Source: an uncultured Pelagibacteraceae bacterium | GTDB taxonomy: Bacteria > Pseudomonadota > Alphaproteobacteria > Pelagibacterales > Pelagibacteraceae | Length of the DNA: 64,000 nt | Assembly: GCA_902594235.1 (NCBI GenBank) | Contig: CACJLJ010000002.1 | Span: forward strand, 124,001 to 188,000 | Direction of reading: 5' to 3' | Part shown: piece after piece, positions 19,303 through 30,121 of the stretch | Position numbering within the stretch: the stretch's first letter is position 1 | Layout of the letters: the number at the start of each line of letters is the position of its first letter | Made by a program: the position numbers and the translations under genes | Notes under the pieces: generated by a model | Told to the model about the DNA's origin: nothing | Seen by the model: only the letters and a program-made list of their open reading frames with translations | Databases searched by the model: none

Positions 19303-19755
19303 TTATTTTTTTAATTGAATTGATCCACCAATTTTTTCTAATTTTTCAATTGCCGATTTAGAGGCTAAATCTGCTTCTATATTAATTTTGTCTTTAATTA
19401 TACCAGTTCCCAAAATTTTTAATTTTTTAGAGTTTTTATTGATTAGTTTAGATTTAATTAATGTGTCAGTGTTTATAATTTCAGAAGTTTTAATATTTTT
19501 TTTATCTATATATAATTGTATCTTCTCTAGATTTAATATTGCGATATTTTTTTTTGAGATTGAGTTAAATCCCCTTTTGGGTAACCTTCTATATAAAGGC
19601 ATTTGACCGCCTTCAAAACTTTTAATAGCAACACCAGATCTTGATTTTTGTCCTTTAACTCCTCTACCAGAAGTTTTTCCTTTTCCAGAGCCTATTCCGC
19701 GTCCAACTCTAATTTTAGGTTTATTTATTTTTAATCTATTGTTTAATTTAATCAT
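19303..19755 (-). CDS. rplO: 50S ribosomal protein L15
   Basis: L15 is a large-subunit assembly protein. The 150-residue protein begins with the glycine-rich [22 protein letters not shown] stretch, followed by [17 protein letters not shown], both diagnostic. It overlaps the rpsE stop by one base. In most bacteria rpmD (L30) lies between rpsE and rplO; here there is no room for it. Confidence 0.97.
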   Translation of the reverse strand: MIKLNNRLKINKPKIRVGRGIGSGKGKTSGRGVKGQKSRSGVAIKSFEGGQMPLYRRLPKRGFNSISKKNIAILNLEKIQLYIDKKNIKTSEIINTDTLIKSKLINKNSKKLKILGTGIIKDKINIEADLASKSAIEKLEKIGGSIQLKK

Positions 19756-20270
19756 TACCCTCTCTTTTCAATGATTTCTGATATTTTTTTATTTCTAATA
19801 TTAGATATTTGTTTAGGTGAATTTTGTTTCAACAAAGCTTTCATAGTCGCTCTTATCACATTATGCGCATTAGATGTTCCCATAGATTTTGCAACTATAT
19901 CTTTTACACCCAAGACCTCACACACAGCTCTAATAGGCCCACCAGCAATTATTCCTGTACCTTTTGAGGCAGATCGAAGAACTATTTTTCCAGATCCATC
20001 TTTAGCTTTGACATCGTGATGAATGGTACGACCTTCCCTTAATGGAATATGTGTTAATTTTCTTCTAGCCATTTCATTGGCTTTTTTGATAGCATCTGGA
20101 ACCTGTTTGGCCTTAGCGTGCGCTATACCAATTTTTCCAGCTTGATTACCTACGACTACAAGTGCTGAGAAACCAAATCTTCTACCACCTTTTACTACTT
20201 TAGTAATTCGATTTATGTGAACTAATTTCTCTAAAATATCATCAGACTTTTTTTCTTTATTATTATCCAT
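19755..20270 (-). CDS. rpsE: 30S ribosomal protein S5
   Basis: S5 contributes to decoding accuracy and mRNA unwinding at the 30S entry site. The 171-residue protein has the double-stranded RNA-binding fold signature [19 protein letters not shown] and the [20 protein letters not shown] segment, with [15 protein letters not shown] near the end. It lies between rplR and rplO with tight spacing. Confidence 0.98.
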   Translation of the reverse strand: MDNNKEKKSDDILEKLVHINRITKVVKGGRRFGFSALVVVGNQAGKIGIAHAKAKQVPDAIKKANEMARRKLTHIPLREGRTIHHDVKAKDGSGKIVLRSASKGTGIIAGGPIRAVCEVLGVKDIVAKSMGTSNAHNVIRATMKALLKQNSPKQISNIRNKKISEIIEKRG

Positions 20271-20272
20271 AT

Positions 20273-20629
20273 TTAAAATTCCATTCCATTTTTCCTAAGT
20301 GTTTCTGCAAAAACTTTGATTCTTCCATGGTATTTATAAACACCTCTGTCAAAGAAAATCTTTTTTATTTTTTTTTCTATTGCTTTTTTTGCAAGCTTTT
20401 CAGCCACAATTTTAGATAATTCAGTCTTATTCATTTTTGTTTCTTTTTTCATATCTTTTTCAACAGAAGAAGCTGACAAAAGTGTAATTTTTTTTGAATC
20501 ATCAATAATTTGTGCAGAAATATTTTTTAAAGATCTTGTAATGCTTAGTCTAAATCTATCATTCGAAGCAAATTTTTTAAGCTTATTACTAACTCTGTAT
20601 TTTTTTCTTTTATCTCTATCTAATTTCAT
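20273..20629 (-). CDS. rplR: 50S ribosomal protein L18
   Basis: L18 binds 5S rRNA in the central protuberance. The 118-residue protein shows [18 protein letters not shown] and the C-terminal [20 protein letters not shown]. Length is normal. Its start overlaps the rplF stop by one base. Confidence 0.97.
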   Translation of the reverse strand: MKLDRDKRKKYRVSNKLKKFASNDRFRLSITRSLKNISAQIIDDSKKITLLSASSVEKDMKKETKMNKTELSKIVAEKLAKKAIEKKIKKIFFDRGVYKYHGRIKVFAETLRKNGMEF

Positions 20630-21168
20630 TATTTTTTCTTACCTTCTTTTTTTAAAATATATTGCCCTTTTTCTCTTACTCCTTTTCCTTTATATGGTTC
20701 AATTTTTCGAAGTGTTTTAAGTTTTGAAACTACAGCGCCAACTTGTTGTTTGTCATGTCCATTAATTTTAATTGTTGTTTGTTTTTCTACATTTATTTTA
20801 ATACCTTGAGGTATATCAAAATTTATATCATGACTATATCCAAGTTGAAGATTTAACTGACTTCCTTTTAATGATGCCCTATATCCCACGCCCACTAATT
20901 CAAGAATTTTTTCATATCCAGTGCTTGATCCAATAACAGCGTTATTAATTAAACTTCTATTCATTCCCCACAATCTTTTAGTATCTTGATTTATTTTTTT
21001 TGGTTTTATTGAAATTTCCTTGCCCTCTTTAATATCAAGATTAAATAATTCTAAATCAATATTAATTGATTTTTTACCTTGAGGTCCCTCAATATTCAAA
21101 ATATTTCCAGCCAAAGCAACTTTTACTTTTTCTGGAATAGAAATATTTATTTTACCAATTTTAGACAT
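20629..21168 (-). CDS. rplF: 50S ribosomal protein L6
   Basis: L6 lies near the factor-binding site of the 50S subunit. The 179-residue protein begins [15 protein letters not shown] and has [14 protein letters not shown] and the C-terminal [15 protein letters not shown] signature. It overlaps rpsH and rplR by one base each. Confidence 0.98.
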   Translation of the reverse strand: MSKIGKINISIPEKVKVALAGNILNIEGPQGKKSINIDLELFNLDIKEGKEISIKPKKINQDTKRLWGMNRSLINNAVIGSSTGYEKILELVGVGYRASLKGSQLNLQLGYSHDINFDIPQGIKINVEKQTTIKINGHDKQQVGAVVSKLKTLRKIEPYKGKGVREKGQYILKKEGKKK

Positions 21169-21563
21169 TAAAATACCTTACAAATTATTTCGCCACCAAC
21201 TCTTTGTTTTCTTGCATCAATATCTGTCATTACACCTTTGGGCGTTGATACTATTGCAATACCTAAACCATTATTTATTTTTGGTAGACTATCTGCACTT
21301 GAGAATATTCTTCTTCCAGGTTTTGAGACTCTTTCAAATGCACTTATAACAGGGTTTCCAGAGTGATATTTTAATTCTAAAGATAAAATATTTTTATTAT
21401 TTTCTGAACTAATTTTAAAATCTTTTATAAATCCCTCATTTTTCAAAATATCTGCGATTTTTGACTTAAAATTTGAGGATGGCAATTCTACTTTCTTATG
21501 ATTTCTTGATTGAGCATTTTTAACTCTTGCTATCATATCTCCAATAGGGTCACTTAAACTCAT
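21168..21563 (-). CDS. rpsH: 30S ribosomal protein S8
   Basis: S8 binds 16S rRNA and is the translational repressor of the spc operon in E. coli. Whether that holds here is not visible. The 131-residue protein has MSLSDPIGDMIARVKNAQ and the GLGIAIVSTPKGVMTDIDAR segment, with GGEIICKVF at the end. Confidence 0.98.
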   Translation of the reverse strand: MSLSDPIGDMIARVKNAQSRNHKKVELPSSNFKSKIADILKNEGFIKDFKISSENNKNILSLELKYHSGNPVISAFERVSKPGRRIFSSADSLPKINNGLGIAIVSTPKGVMTDIDARKQRVGGEIICKVF

Positions 21564-21573
21564 ATTTTCCTTT

Positions 21574-21879
21574 CTACCAACTTGATTTTACTAATCCAGG
21601 TATTTTTCCTTGAAGACCTAATTGTCTCAAAGCAATCCTGGATATTTTTAATTTTCTATAAACTCCATGCGGTCTTCCAGTAATTTGACATCTATTCATT
21701 ACTCTATTTTTTGCAGAATTCCGTGGTAGTTTTGATAATTTTTGTTGTGCTTTAAATCTTTCCTCTAAAGGCAGTTTTTTGTTCATTATAATTTTTTTTA
21801 AGTTTTGTCTTTTTTTAAAAAATCTGTTTGAAAGTTTCATTCTTTTATTATTTTTATTAATTGAACTTAGTTTAGCCAT
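21574..21879 (-). CDS. rpsN: 30S ribosomal protein S14
   Basis: S14 helps assemble the 30S head. At 101 residues this is the long, zinc-free type: it lacks the CxxC pairs of the short form and has RCQITGRPHGVYRKLKISR and LRQLGLQGKIPGLVKSSW at the C-terminus. It lies between rplE and rpsH in the standard order. Confidence 0.97.
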   Translation of the reverse strand: MAKLSSINKNNKRMKLSNRFFKKRQNLKKIIMNKKLPLEERFKAQQKLSKLPRNSAKNRVMNRCQITGRPHGVYRKLKISRIALRQLGLQGKIPGLVKSSW

Positions 21880-21881
21880 TT

Positions 21882-22436
21882 TTAATTATCTCCTTTTTTT
21901 ATAAACGGAAAGTTTAATTTTTCTAATAGAGCATAACTGTGATCTTTATTTTTTGAGGAAATGACTATAATTATATCAAGTCCTCTAACTTTATCAGCTC
22001 TATCAAAACTTACTTCAGGGAATATAATATGTTCTTTTATTCCAAATGAATAATTTCCAAATTTATCAAAACCATTGGGAGACAGTCCTCTAAAATCTTT
22101 AATTCTTGGTAATGCTATATTCACTAATCTATCTAAAAATTCATACATTTTATTTTTTCTTAAAGTGACTTTTAATCCTGCTTTAGATCCTTTTCTTGTC
22201 TTAAAGTTTGCAACTGATTTTTTAAATTTAGTAGTTACGGGCTTTTGACCAGTTATTTTAGCTAAGTCCTCTTCACATGATTTCAAAATTTTACTATCAT
22301 TGCCATCAAGACCTAAGCCCATATTCAATACTATTTTTTCAATTTTAGGACCCATAAAAAGATTTTTGAAACCAAATTGATTCTTTAAAGAAGTTTGTAT
22401 TTCTTTATAATAAAGTTCTTTTAATCTTGGTGTCAT
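21882..22436 (-). CDS. rplE: 50S ribosomal protein L5
   Basis: L5 binds 5S rRNA and contacts the P-site tRNA and S13. The 184-residue protein has KIEKIVLNMGLG, TGQKPVTTKFKKSVANFK and the ALPRIKDFRGLSPNGFD motif. Its ATG overlaps the rplX stop by one base. Confidence 0.98.
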   Translation of the reverse strand: MTPRLKELYYKEIQTSLKNQFGFKNLFMGPKIEKIVLNMGLGLDGNDSKILKSCEEDLAKITGQKPVTTKFKKSVANFKTRKGSKAGLKVTLRKNKMYEFLDRLVNIALPRIKDFRGLSPNGFDKFGNYSFGIKEHIIFPEVSFDRADKVRGLDIIIVISSKNKDHSYALLEKLNFPFIKKGDN

Positions 22437-22684
22437 TATTTTTTAGCCTCAATCTTTTTAGTTTTTGTTTTTTTATCAATTAATTTTAGATTTGAAATAT
22501 GAACAAAACTCTCTTTAGAAAAAATTCCACCTTTTTTTTCTTTAGTAGTTTTCACGTGTTTTTTTACCATATTGATATCTTTTACTTTTGCTCTATTATT
22601 AGATCTATCAATCTCTATTACTTCACCCTCTTTTTTTTTGTCTTTTCCTGTCAAAACTATAACTTTTAAACCTTTCTTAATCAT
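22436..22684 (-). CDS. rplX: 50S ribosomal protein L24
   Basis: L24 initiates 50S assembly. The KOW motif is at the N-terminus ([19 protein letters not shown]), followed by [20 protein letters not shown]. At 82 residues it is shorter than the usual 100-105, losing part of the C-terminal region. That fits a streamlined genome. It overlaps rplN and rplE by one base. Confidence 0.95.
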   Translation of the reverse strand: MIKKGLKVIVLTGKDKKKEGEVIEIDRSNNRAKVKDINMVKKHVKTTKEKKGGIFSKESFVHISNLKLIDKKTKTKKIEAKK

Positions 22685-23052
22685 TACAGCACCTCTGGAG
22701 CTAAAGAAATTATTTTCATTTGACCTCTATTTCTTAACTCTCTTGTAACTGGGCCAAAAATTCTTGTTCCTACAGGCTCACCTTTGTCATCAACTAGTAC
22801 CGCAGCATTATTATCAAATTTCACTTTAGATCCATCATCTCGATGAATACCTTTTTTTACTCTCACCACTACAGCCTTATGAACGGATCCTTTTTTAACT
22901 TTGCCTTTCGGAATAGCCTCTTTTACAGCAATAACTATAGTATCTCCTATACTTGCATATCTTCTTTTAGAGCCGCCTAGCACTTTTATACACTCAATTT
23001 TTTTAGCACCAGTGTTGTCAGCAACTTGCAATTCTGTTTGAACCTGTATCAT
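22684..23052 (-). CDS. rplN: 50S ribosomal protein L14
   Basis: L14 forms an intersubunit bridge and is the docking site of the silencing factor RsfS in other bacteria. The 122-residue protein has [33 protein letters not shown] and FGPVTRELR, all standard. It overlaps rpsQ and rplX by one base. Confidence 0.98.
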   Translation of the reverse strand: MIQVQTELQVADNTGAKKIECIKVLGGSKRRYASIGDTIVIAVKEAIPKGKVKKGSVHKAVVVRVKKGIHRDDGSKVKFDNNAAVLVDDKGEPVGTRIFGPVTRELRNRGQMKIISLAPEVL

Positions 23053-23288
23053 TATTTTGAACCTTCCATAACTTGAAATTTTTTACTTTTTGAAAATGGT
23101 TTACTTTCAATAATAGAAACTTTATCACCATTTTTAAATTTATTATTTTCATCATGAACACTATATTTTTTTCTGACTTTAATAACTTTTTTTAAGAGTG
23201 GATGAGAATATTTTCTTTCCACCATTACAGTTATAGTCTTATTTGGTTTGTCACTTACAACAATACCAGTCAAAATTTTTTTAGGCAT
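23052..23288 (-). CDS. rpsQ: 30S ribosomal protein S17
   Basis: S17 is an early 16S rRNA-binding protein. The 78-residue protein shows [20 protein letters not shown] and the [20 protein letters not shown] pattern. Its start lies inside the end of rpmC (an 8-base overlap), so the two are translationally coupled. Confidence 0.97.
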   Translation of the reverse strand: MPKKILTGIVVSDKPNKTITVMVERKYSHPLLKKVIKVRKKYSVHDENNKFKNGDKVSIIESKPFSKSKKFQVMEGSK

Positions 23289-23472
23289 TTAATTTTCCTT
23301 TTAATATCGTTTTTAATCTTGCAATTGTTTTTTTAGTTTCTCCAATTTTAGCTGGATTTGTAATTTGAGAATTAATCTTTTGAAATCTAAAATTAAAGAG
23401 ATCTTTTTTAAGTTTATCAATATTTTTTAATATTTGGTCTTTAGTTTGTTTTTTTATCTCTTGTTTTTTCAT
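23281..23472 (-). CDS. rpmC: 50S ribosomal protein L29
   Basis: The ORF track lists a 97-residue frame starting at 23574, but its first 34 residues lie inside rplP and do not look like L29. The ATG at 23472, one base after the rplP stop, gives a 63-residue protein ([15 protein letters not shown] onward) with [17 protein letters not shown], the L29 signature, and the usual length. L29 lies at the exit tunnel and helps dock trigger factor and SRP. Confidence 0.94.
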   Translation of the reverse strand: MKKQEIKKQTKDQILKNIDKLKKDLFNFRFQKINSQITNPAKIGETKKTIARLKTILKGKLNA

Positions 23473-23473
23473 G

Positions 23474-23884
23474 TTAAGCGAATCTTTTAATTGTTTTAGT
23501 TTTAATAGGTAATTTTGCTGAAGCTTTGTATAATGCCTCTTTAGCAATTTCTTCAGACACACCATCAACCTCAAATAAAATTCTTCCTGGTTTTACTCTA
23601 CAAGCATAATATTCTGGAGAGCCTTTACCTTTTCCCATACGAACTTCAATCGGTTTTTTTGATACGGGTATATTTGGAAAAATTCTTGTCCAAACTCTGC
23701 CTTGTCTCTTCATGTGTCTAGTTAAAGCTACTCTAGCAGCCTCAATCTGTTTACCAGTAACCCTTTCAGGAGATAGTGCTTTAAGAGCATAGGAGCCATA
23801 ATTAATTAAATTAGCTCTTGAAGCTGTCCCATGTATTCTCCCTTTGTGGGCTTTTCTCCATTTTGTTCTTACTGGTTGAAGCAT
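23474..23884 (-). CDS. rplP: 50S ribosomal protein L16
   Basis: L16 organises the A-site region of 23S rRNA. The 136-residue protein has [48 protein letters not shown] and the C-terminal [11 protein letters not shown]. It lies between rpsC and rpmC in the normal S10 order. Confidence 0.98.
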   Translation of the reverse strand: MLQPVRTKWRKAHKGRIHGTASRANLINYGSYALKALSPERVTGKQIEAARVALTRHMKRQGRVWTRIFPNIPVSKKPIEVRMGKGKGSPEYYACRVKPGRILFEVDGVSEEIAKEALYKASAKLPIKTKTIKRFA

Positions 23885-23885
23885 T

Positions 23886-24566
23886 TTATCCTTTCACCTC
23901 TTTTGGAGTTATTTTGTTTGTTTCTTGACTAAATTCTTTTGCGAAAACTTCTCCTTTATAAATCCAAACTTTAATACCAATTATACCATACGTGGTCAAA
24001 GCCTCAGCCTCTGCATAATCAATATCAGCTCTTAAAGTATGAGATGGAATACTTCCATCTCTTAACCACTCAGTTCTTGCAATTTCATTTCCACCCAATC
24101 TTCCACTAATTGAAACTTTTATTCCTTTTGCTCCAAGTCTTAAGCATGATTGCATAGCTCTTTTCATTGCTCTTCTATAAGAAATTCTTTTTACTAATTG
24201 TTGAGCAATATTTTCTGCAACTAAATATGCATTTGTCTCAGGTTTTTTAACCTCTTTGATATTTAAGGCAACTTCGTTAGAAGTAAATTTTGATAAATTG
24301 TTTTTAATCTTATCTATATCACTACCTTTTTTGCCAATTACAAAGCCTGGTCTCGAGGTATAAATAGTAACATAACATTTATTAGATGTTCGCTCTATCA
24401 TTACTTTGGATACCCCTGAATTAATGACATTTTCTTTAATGTATTTTCTTATTTTAAAATCTTCTATTAAAAAATTACCAAAGTCTTTTTTTTTAGCATA
24501 CCAAACAGAGTCCCATCCTCTATTTACACCAAGTCTAAAACCAACTGGATTAACTTTTTGTCCCAT
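23886..24566 (-). CDS. rpsC: 30S ribosomal protein S3
   Basis: S3 forms part of the mRNA entry helicase on the 30S subunit. The 226-residue protein has [15 protein letters not shown], the KH-domain motif [15 protein letters not shown], and [13 protein letters not shown] in the C-terminal domain. Its start overlaps the end of rplV by 17 bases. Confidence 0.98.
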   Translation of the reverse strand: MGQKVNPVGFRLGVNRGWDSVWYAKKKDFGNFLIEDFKIRKYIKENVINSGVSKVMIERTSNKCYVTIYTSRPGFVIGKKGSDIDKIKNNLSKFTSNEVALNIKEVKKPETNAYLVAENIAQQLVKRISYRRAMKRAMQSCLRLGAKGIKVSISGRLGGNEIARTEWLRDGSIPSHTLRADIDYAEAEALTTYGIIGIKVWIYKGEVFAKEFSQETNKITPKEVKG

Positions 24567-24948
24567 GACTCTCCATCTTTTTTGTTTCTGATAAAATAAT
24601 CGTTACACTCGAATATGGTTTTAAAATTGGTGCTGCTCTACCCTTGGCTCTTGCTCTAAATCTTTTCATCATAATTTTTTTTCCACAATAAGCCTCCTTA
24701 ACAATTAGTTTATCAATATCATATTGGAAATTATTTTCTGCATTTGCTACTGCAGAACTAATTGTTTTTCGAATATCTCTTGTTATTCTTTTTTCTGAAA
24801 ACTCTAAATCTCTAATTGCTACATCAACTTTTTTTCCAACAATGGCTCTTAAAATTGGATTTAATTTTCTAACACTAGATCTAATATTATTATTAATAGA
24901 TTTAACTATTTTTTCTTTTTTTACTTTATCTTTTGCTTTTTTACTCAT
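24550..24948 (-). CDS. rplV: 50S ribosomal protein L22
   Basis: L22 lines the exit tunnel with a long hairpin. The 132-residue protein has [39 protein letters not shown] and the hairpin segment [19 protein letters not shown]. The N-terminus carries about 20 extra lysine-rich residues compared with the 110-residue E. coli protein. Confidence 0.97.
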   Translation of the reverse strand: MSKKAKDKVKKEKIVKSINNNIRSSVRKLNPILRAIVGKKVDVAIRDLEFSEKRITRDIRKTISSAVANAENNFQYDIDKLIVKEAYCGKKIMMKRFRARAKGRAAPILKPYSSVTIILSETKKMESHGTKS

Positions 24949-24951
24949 AAT

Positions 24952-25254
24952 CTATTTTTTTACCTCTGCCTCAGCTGGTTTAGCTGCTTTTTTATCTGCT
25001 GGAGTATGCCCAAAAAATTGTCTTGTTGGTGCAAACTCACCTAACTTATGACCAACCATATCTTCGGAAATGGTGATCGGAATAAACTTTTTTCCATTAT
25101 AAATCAAAAAACTTACTCCAACAAAATCAGGAATTATAGTTGATTTCCTTGACCAAGTTTTTATAGGTATTTTTTTTGGATCTGTTTTATACTTATCAAC
25201 TTTTTTCATTAAACTTTCCTCTACAAAAGGACCTTTCCATACTGCTCTAGCCAT
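24952..25254 (-). CDS. rpsS: 30S ribosomal protein S19
   Basis: S19 is in the 30S head next to S13. The protein starts [20 protein letters not shown] and has [20 protein letters not shown] and [21 protein letters not shown]. At 100 residues it is slightly longer than usual because of an alanine/lysine tail. Its ATG overlaps the rplB stop by one base. Confidence 0.98.
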   Translation of the reverse strand: MARAVWKGPFVEESLMKKVDKYKTDPKKIPIKTWSRKSTIIPDFVGVSFLIYNGKKFIPITISEDMVGHKLGEFAPTRQFFGHTPADKKAAKPAEAEVKK

Positions 25255-26093
25255 TATTTAGTGTCCTTTCTTTTATTTCTTCTTCTTACAATGTACTTGT
25301 CAGTCCGTTTGTTATCTCTGGTTTTTAATCCTTTTGCTGATTGACCTGTTGGAGAAACTGGATGTCTACCCCCTGCAGTTTTTCCTTCACCTCCTCCGTG
25401 AGGGTGGTCTACTGGATTTTTAACTACACCTCTGGTATGTGGTCTTCTACCTAACCATCTTGATCTTCCTGCTTTCCCAATTTTAATATTTTTTTGATCA
25501 GGATTACTTAAAACACCAATTGTGGCCATCGAACGGGAATCTATTTTTCTAACTTCACCTGAGGATAGTTTTATTAAAGTGTAATTTCCATCTATTCCAC
25601 TTATTGTTACAGAGGCTCCTGCTGATCTTGCTATTTTACCTCCAGCTCCAGGCTGAATTTCAACGTTATGAATTTCTATACCCACTGGAATATCTTGAAG
25701 AGGCATACAATTACCCACTTTAATTTCCTTCTTTGAACCATTTTCGATTTTATCGCCTACTTTAATTTTTTGAGGGGCCAGATAATATGCGTGAGTATTA
25801 TCTTCAAATTTGACTAACATAATGTAACATGACCTATTAGGATCATACTCAATTCTTTCTACAATAGCGGTCATATCAAATTTTCTTCTGTAGAAATCTA
25901 TGTGCCTATACATTTTTTTATGCCCACCTGCTCTATTAATCGATGTTATATGACCATTGTTATTTCTTCCTTTCATAGCTTTCTTAGGTGAAACTAAAGA
26001 TTTAAAAGGTTTTCCTTTCCATAATCCTTCTCTATTAACAAGAATTGTTCCTCTTGTTGATTTAGTATAAGGTTTAAAAGTTTTTAAAGCCAT
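25254..26093 (-). CDS. rplB: 50S ribosomal protein L2
   Basis: L2 is needed for subunit association and peptidyl transferase function. The 279-residue protein shows [30 protein letters not shown] and the [19 protein letters not shown] loop containing the conserved catalytic-centre histidine. Length is normal. Confidence 0.98.
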   Translation of the reverse strand: MALKTFKPYTKSTRGTILVNREGLWKGKPFKSLVSPKKAMKGRNNNGHITSINRAGGHKKMYRHIDFYRRKFDMTAIVERIEYDPNRSCYIMLVKFEDNTHAYYLAPQKIKVGDKIENGSKKEIKVGNCMPLQDIPVGIEIHNVEIQPGAGGKIARSAGASVTISGIDGNYTLIKLSSGEVRKIDSRSMATIGVLSNPDQKNIKIGKAGRSRWLGRRPHTRGVVKNPVDHPHGGGEGKTAGGRHPVSPTGQSAKGLKTRDNKRTDKYIVRRRNKRKDTK

Positions 26094-26096
26094 TTT

Positions 26097-26390
26097 TTAA
26101 ATTCCGGTTGTTAGATCAATACTCTGACCTTTTTTTAATGTTATGATCGCTTTTTTAAAACCAGAGACCTTTATTTTTTTTCCTCTTGTGAGTTTAGTTC
26201 TAGTTTTTTTATTAATAATATTGATTTTTGTTACATTTACTTTAAAAATTTTTTCAATATTTATTTTTAAGTTCTTTTTATTTGCAGTTGATGGAACTTT
26301 GAAAACAATCTTATTCTGTTCAGAAATGTTTGTCGATTTCTCAGTTACAATTGGTGCTAAAATTTTATCGTATAGATGTATCTTGTTCAT
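26097..26390 (-). CDS. rplW: 50S ribosomal protein L23
   Basis: L23 lies at the tunnel exit and is the docking site of trigger factor and SRP. The 97-residue protein has DKILAPIVTEKSTNISEQNK, a strand KIVFKVPSTANK, and the basic loop KKTRTKLTRGKKIKVSG. Its ATG overlaps the rplD stop by one base. Confidence 0.96.
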   Translation of the reverse strand: MNKIHLYDKILAPIVTEKSTNISEQNKIVFKVPSTANKKNLKINIEKIFKVNVTKINIINKKTRTKLTRGKKIKVSGFKKAIITLKKGQSIDLTTGI

Positions 26391-27013
26391 TAGGAATATC
26401 TCTTTTCTAGTTCTTTTACGGAACTTTCTGTAAAAACAATTTTTTTATATTTAACCAAATCAAAAGCGCTAAAATGATTAATATCTGTAACTTTTATATT
26501 GGGAATATTTCTTATAGATTTTTCGATCTTATCTTTAGAAGATTTATCTAATATGATTAACGAATTTGATATTTCAAATTTCTTAAGAATACCAAACATC
26601 TCTTTAGTCTTTTTTATTTCTGATGCAAAATCATTAAATACAACAAGATTATTATTTATCTTTTTATCACTAATTAATGAAGCAATACTTAATTTTTTCT
26701 CACTTTTATTTAACTTTCTTTTTTTATAAGCCAATTCACCTTTTGGACCATGAGCAATACCACCTCCAACAAATATAGGAGCTTTTCTACTAGCATGTCG
26801 TGCATTACCAGTTCCTTTTTGAGCATAAATTTTTGAAGTAGGTCCAGAAACCTCATTTTGTTGTTTAGTTTTAGCATGACGTCCTTTATAATTAGCATTA
26901 GTTTTGTAAAGAACACTACTAATAAGTTTTTTATTTACTTTAACAGAAAAAATTTTATCTAAAACTTCTATAGTTTCTTTTTTTCCGTTTATATTTAATT
27001 TATCGATTTTCAT
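26390..27013 (-). CDS. rplD: 50S ribosomal protein L4
   Basis: L4 lines the exit tunnel and in E. coli represses the S10 operon. The 207-residue protein has GRHAKTKQQNEVSGPTSK, YAQKGTGNARHASRKAPIF and GGGIAHGPKGE, the extended loop signature. No leader structure for autoregulation is apparent, since rpsJ lies only two bases after fusA. Confidence 0.97.
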   Translation of the reverse strand: MKIDKLNINGKKETIEVLDKIFSVKVNKKLISSVLYKTNANYKGRHAKTKQQNEVSGPTSKIYAQKGTGNARHASRKAPIFVGGGIAHGPKGELAYKKRKLNKSEKKLSIASLISDKKINNNLVVFNDFASEIKKTKEMFGILKKFEISNSLIILDKSSKDKIEKSIRNIPNIKVTDINHFSAFDLVKYKKIVFTESSVKELEKRYS

Positions 27014-27723
27014 TATTTCTTTTTCTTTTCTGGTGTTTTCTTAGCTTCCTCTATTAATTTATTTTTTTCATCTATAGTTTTTTTACTAATATTTTTGACA
27101 GACTTTTTAACTAAAACTTCTGAATTTTTTGATCCGGGTATTGATCCTTTTAAATAAAGTAATTCATTTTCAACATCAGCTTTGACAATTTCTATATTTT
27201 GCATTGTTCTTAATTTATCACCCATATGTCCGGCCATTTTTTTTCCTTTAAATACTTTACCTGGATCTTGTCTTTGTCCAGTAGAACCGTGAGATCTATG
27301 AGATATAGAAACACCATGTGTAGCTCTTAAACCTCCAAAATTATGTCTCTTCATAGCTCCGGCAAATCCCTTACCAATAGTTTTTGATCTTGTATCAACA
27401 AACTTAACATCCTTAAAAATTTCAAGCCCGAATTCGTTGCCCTCTTTAAATTTTGTTGTATCGGTCACCCTATACTCTTTAAGGATTTTTTTTGCTTCTG
27501 TATTTCTTTTTGAAAAATAACCTTTCATTGATTTAGTGAGTTTAGAATTCTTTATTTTTCCGTAACCAAGCTGGATTGCTTTATATCCTCTTTTTTCTTC
27601 CTCGATTATTTGAATAATTCTAGCCTTTTCCATTTTAAGAACAGTGACAGGAACTAGTTGGCCAGTTTTATAAAACTCTCTGGTCATTCCTATTTTCTTT
27701 CCTATAAGCGCTATTTCGTTCAT
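27013..27723 (-). CDS. rplC: 50S ribosomal protein L3
   Basis: L3 is an assembly initiator that reaches the peptidyl transferase centre. The 236-residue protein has NEIALIGKKIGMTREFYKTG, the GFAGAMKRHNFGGLRATHG loop and GSTGQRQDPGKVFKGKKMAGH. The C-terminus carries a lysine/glutamate-rich tail of roughly 25 residues. Confidence 0.98.
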   Translation of the reverse strand: MNEIALIGKKIGMTREFYKTGQLVPVTVLKMEKARIIQIIEEEKRGYKAIQLGYGKIKNSKLTKSMKGYFSKRNTEAKKILKEYRVTDTTKFKEGNEFGLEIFKDVKFVDTRSKTIGKGFAGAMKRHNFGGLRATHGVSISHRSHGSTGQRQDPGKVFKGKKMAGHMGDKLRTMQNIEIVKADVENELLYLKGSIPGSKNSEVLVKKSVKNISKKTIDEKNKLIEEAKKTPEKKKK

Positions 27724-27726
27724 AAT

Positions 27727-28035
27727 TTAAATTTTTATCTCCACATCTACGCCTGATGCCAAATCAAGCTTCATTAATGCTTCTACAGTTTGCGGTGTCG
27801 GTTCAATTATATCAATCAATCTTTTATGAGTTCTTGACTCAAATTGCTCTCTACTTTTTTTATCAATATGTGGTGATCTTAAGACTGTATATCTTTCTAT
27901 TCTTGTTGGAAGAGGTATAGGACCTTTTATAGTAGCACCAGTTCTTTTTACAGTGTTTACAATCTCTTCAGTAGAAGCGTCTAATATTTTATTGTCATAA
28001 GCTCTTAGTTTTATTCTAATATTCTGCTTTTCCAT
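27727..28035 (-). CDS. rpsJ: 30S ribosomal protein S10
   Basis: S10 is a 30S head protein and, as NusE, a partner of NusB in antitermination. The 102-residue protein has [39 protein letters not shown] and [10 protein letters not shown]. It follows fusA with a one-base gap; the tuf gene that often sits between them is absent. Confidence 0.98.
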   Translation of the reverse strand: MEKQNIRIKLRAYDNKILDASTEEIVNTVKRTGATIKGPIPLPTRIERYTVLRSPHIDKKSREQFESRTHKRLIDIIEPTPQTVEALMKLDLASGVDVEIKI

Positions 28036-28036
28036 T

Positions 28037-30115
28037 TTAACCTGCCACCTTTTTTGTTACTTCATCCTGAACATTTTGTGGTACTTTAGAATAATGATCA
28101 AAAAACATTGAATATTGAGCTCTGCCTTGAGACATTGATCGTAAAGAATTGATGTAACCAAACATATTAGCAAGTGGAACCATTGCGGTAATTACTGTTG
28201 CATTACCTCTTTGCTCTTGAGTGTTTATCTGACCTCTTCGACTATTCAAATCCCCTATTACATCACCCATGTAATCTTCTGGAGTTACCACCTCAACTCT
28301 CATAATTGGTTCTAATAATTTTAAACCACCTTGAGTGCAAGCTTCTTTAAAACAAGCTCTACTTGCTAGTTCGAAAGCTAAAACACTCGAGTCTACATCG
28401 TGGTGTAAACCATCTACAATTGTTACCTTATAATCAATCAGTGGAAAACCAGCTAAAATACCACTATCAGAAACTGTTTCTATACCTTTCTCTACTCCGG
28501 GAATAAACTCTTTCGGAATTGCACCACCTTTTATTGCACTTTCAACCAATCTTCCTTTACCTGGTTCCTGAGGCTCAACATTAAGTTTTACTTTTGCAAA
28601 TTGTCCTGCTCCACCACTTTGTTTTTTGTGAATATATTCGAACAGTGCAGATTTTTCGATTGTTTCTCTATACGCTACCTGAGGTGCTCCAACATTTGCT
28701 TCAACTTTAAACTCTCTTTTCATCCTATCAACAATGATATCTAAATGTAATTCACCCATACCTTTTATGATGGTCTGACCTGACTCTTCATCTGAAGATA
28801 CACGAAAAGATGGATCTTCTTTTGCTAATCTTGCTAAAGCTTCACCCATTTTTTCTTGATCACCTTTTGTTTTAGGTTCAACTGCAATTTCAATAACAGG
28901 GTCCGGGAACTCCATAGGTTCGAGTAAAACTGGATTATCTTTGTTACATAATGTGTGACCAGTCATTGTATTTTTTAGACCAGCTAATGAAATTATATCT
29001 CCTGCATTTGCCTCTTTAATATCTTCTCTCGAATTTGCGTGCATTAACAACATTCTTCCAACTCTTTCCTCTTTATCGGTAGATGAATTATAAATTGCAG
29101 TTCCTGATTTAATTGTACCTGAATAAACTCTTATAAAAGTCAATGAACCAACAAATGGATCATTAGCTACTTTAAATGCTAAAGCAGAAAATGAAGCGTT
29201 GTCTTCAAATTTCATCTCAACTACATCCTCTGAGCCAACTTTTGTTCCCTTTATTGAACCAATATCTAAAGGACTAGGTAAATAATTTACAACTGCATCT
29301 AAAAGAGGTTGCACGCCTTTATTCTTGAATGCTGAGCCAGTTAAAACTGGTACAAAATCAAAATTTAAAGTTCCTTTTCTAATACATTTAACTAAGTCTT
29401 CTTCTTTAATTTCATCACCATTTAAGTAACTTTCCATTAATTTTTCATCTTGTTCTACTGCTAATTCAACAAGTTCTGTTCTATACTTATTTGAAATTTC
29501 TTTTAAATCTTCTGGAATATCTTTGTATTCCCACTCTGCACCTAAAGCTTCATTTTTCCAAATTTGTGCTTTCATTTTAACTAGGTCTACAACTCCTGTT
29601 AAAGATGACTCTATACCAACTGGAACCTGCAAGACCAAAGGTTTTGCTCCTAATCTATCTTTAATCATTTCAACACATCTAAAAAAATCTGCGCCAGTTC
29701 TATCCAATTTATTTACAAAACAAATTCTTGGAACTTTATATTTATCTGCTTGTCTCCAAACTGTTTCGGATTGAGGTTCTACTCCAGCTACACCATCAAA
29801 CACTGCAACTGCTCCATCTAATACTTTAAGAGATCTCTCAACTTCAATTGTAAAATCAACATGGCCAGGTGTATCAATAATATTTATTCTATGATCTTGC
29901 CAAAAACATGTTGTAGCTGCAGATGTAATTGTGATTCCTCTCTCTTGTTCTTGCTCCATCCAATCCATTGTTGCTGCTCCATCGTGGACTTCACCAATTT
30001 TATGACTTTTTCCTGTATAATATAAGATTCTTTCAGTAGTCGTAGTTTTTCCAGCATCAATATGAGCCATGATCCCGATATTTCTGTATTTATTAAGCTG
30101 ATGTGATCTACTCAT
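28037..30115 (-). CDS. fusA: Elongation factor G
   Basis: EF-G drives translocation with GTP. The 692-residue protein has the P-loop [19 protein letters not shown], the switch [26 protein letters not shown], and C-terminal domains IV and V ([32 protein letters not shown]). Length matches the family. It lies between rpsG and rpsJ in the str operon. Confidence 0.98.
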   Translation of the reverse strand: MSRSHQLNKYRNIGIMAHIDAGKTTTTERILYYTGKSHKIGEVHDGAATMDWMEQEQERGITITSAATTCFWQDHRINIIDTPGHVDFTIEVERSLKVLDGAVAVFDGVAGVEPQSETVWRQADKYKVPRICFVNKLDRTGADFFRCVEMIKDRLGAKPLVLQVPVGIESSLTGVVDLVKMKAQIWKNEALGAEWEYKDIPEDLKEISNKYRTELVELAVEQDEKLMESYLNGDEIKEEDLVKCIRKGTLNFDFVPVLTGSAFKNKGVQPLLDAVVNYLPSPLDIGSIKGTKVGSEDVVEMKFEDNASFSALAFKVANDPFVGSLTFIRVYSGTIKSGTAIYNSSTDKEERVGRMLLMHANSREDIKEANAGDIISLAGLKNTMTGHTLCNKDNPVLLEPMEFPDPVIEIAVEPKTKGDQEKMGEALARLAKEDPSFRVSSDEESGQTIIKGMGELHLDIIVDRMKREFKVEANVGAPQVAYRETIEKSALFEYIHKKQSGGAGQFAKVKLNVEPQEPGKGRLVESAIKGGAIPKEFIPGVEKGIETVSDSGILAGFPLIDYKVTIVDGLHHDVDSSVLAFELASRACFKEACTQGGLKLLEPIMRVEVVTPEDYMGDVIGDLNSRRGQINTQEQRGNATVITAMVPLANMFGYINSLRSMSQGRAQYSMFFDHYSKVPQNVQDEVTKKVAG

Positions 30116-30121
30116 AATAAA

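Noticed and set aside
23474-23574. N-terminal extension of L29 in the ORF track ([19 protein letters not shown]...)
   Set aside because: It lies within rplP in another frame and is unlike L29. The ATG at 23472 gives the normal length.
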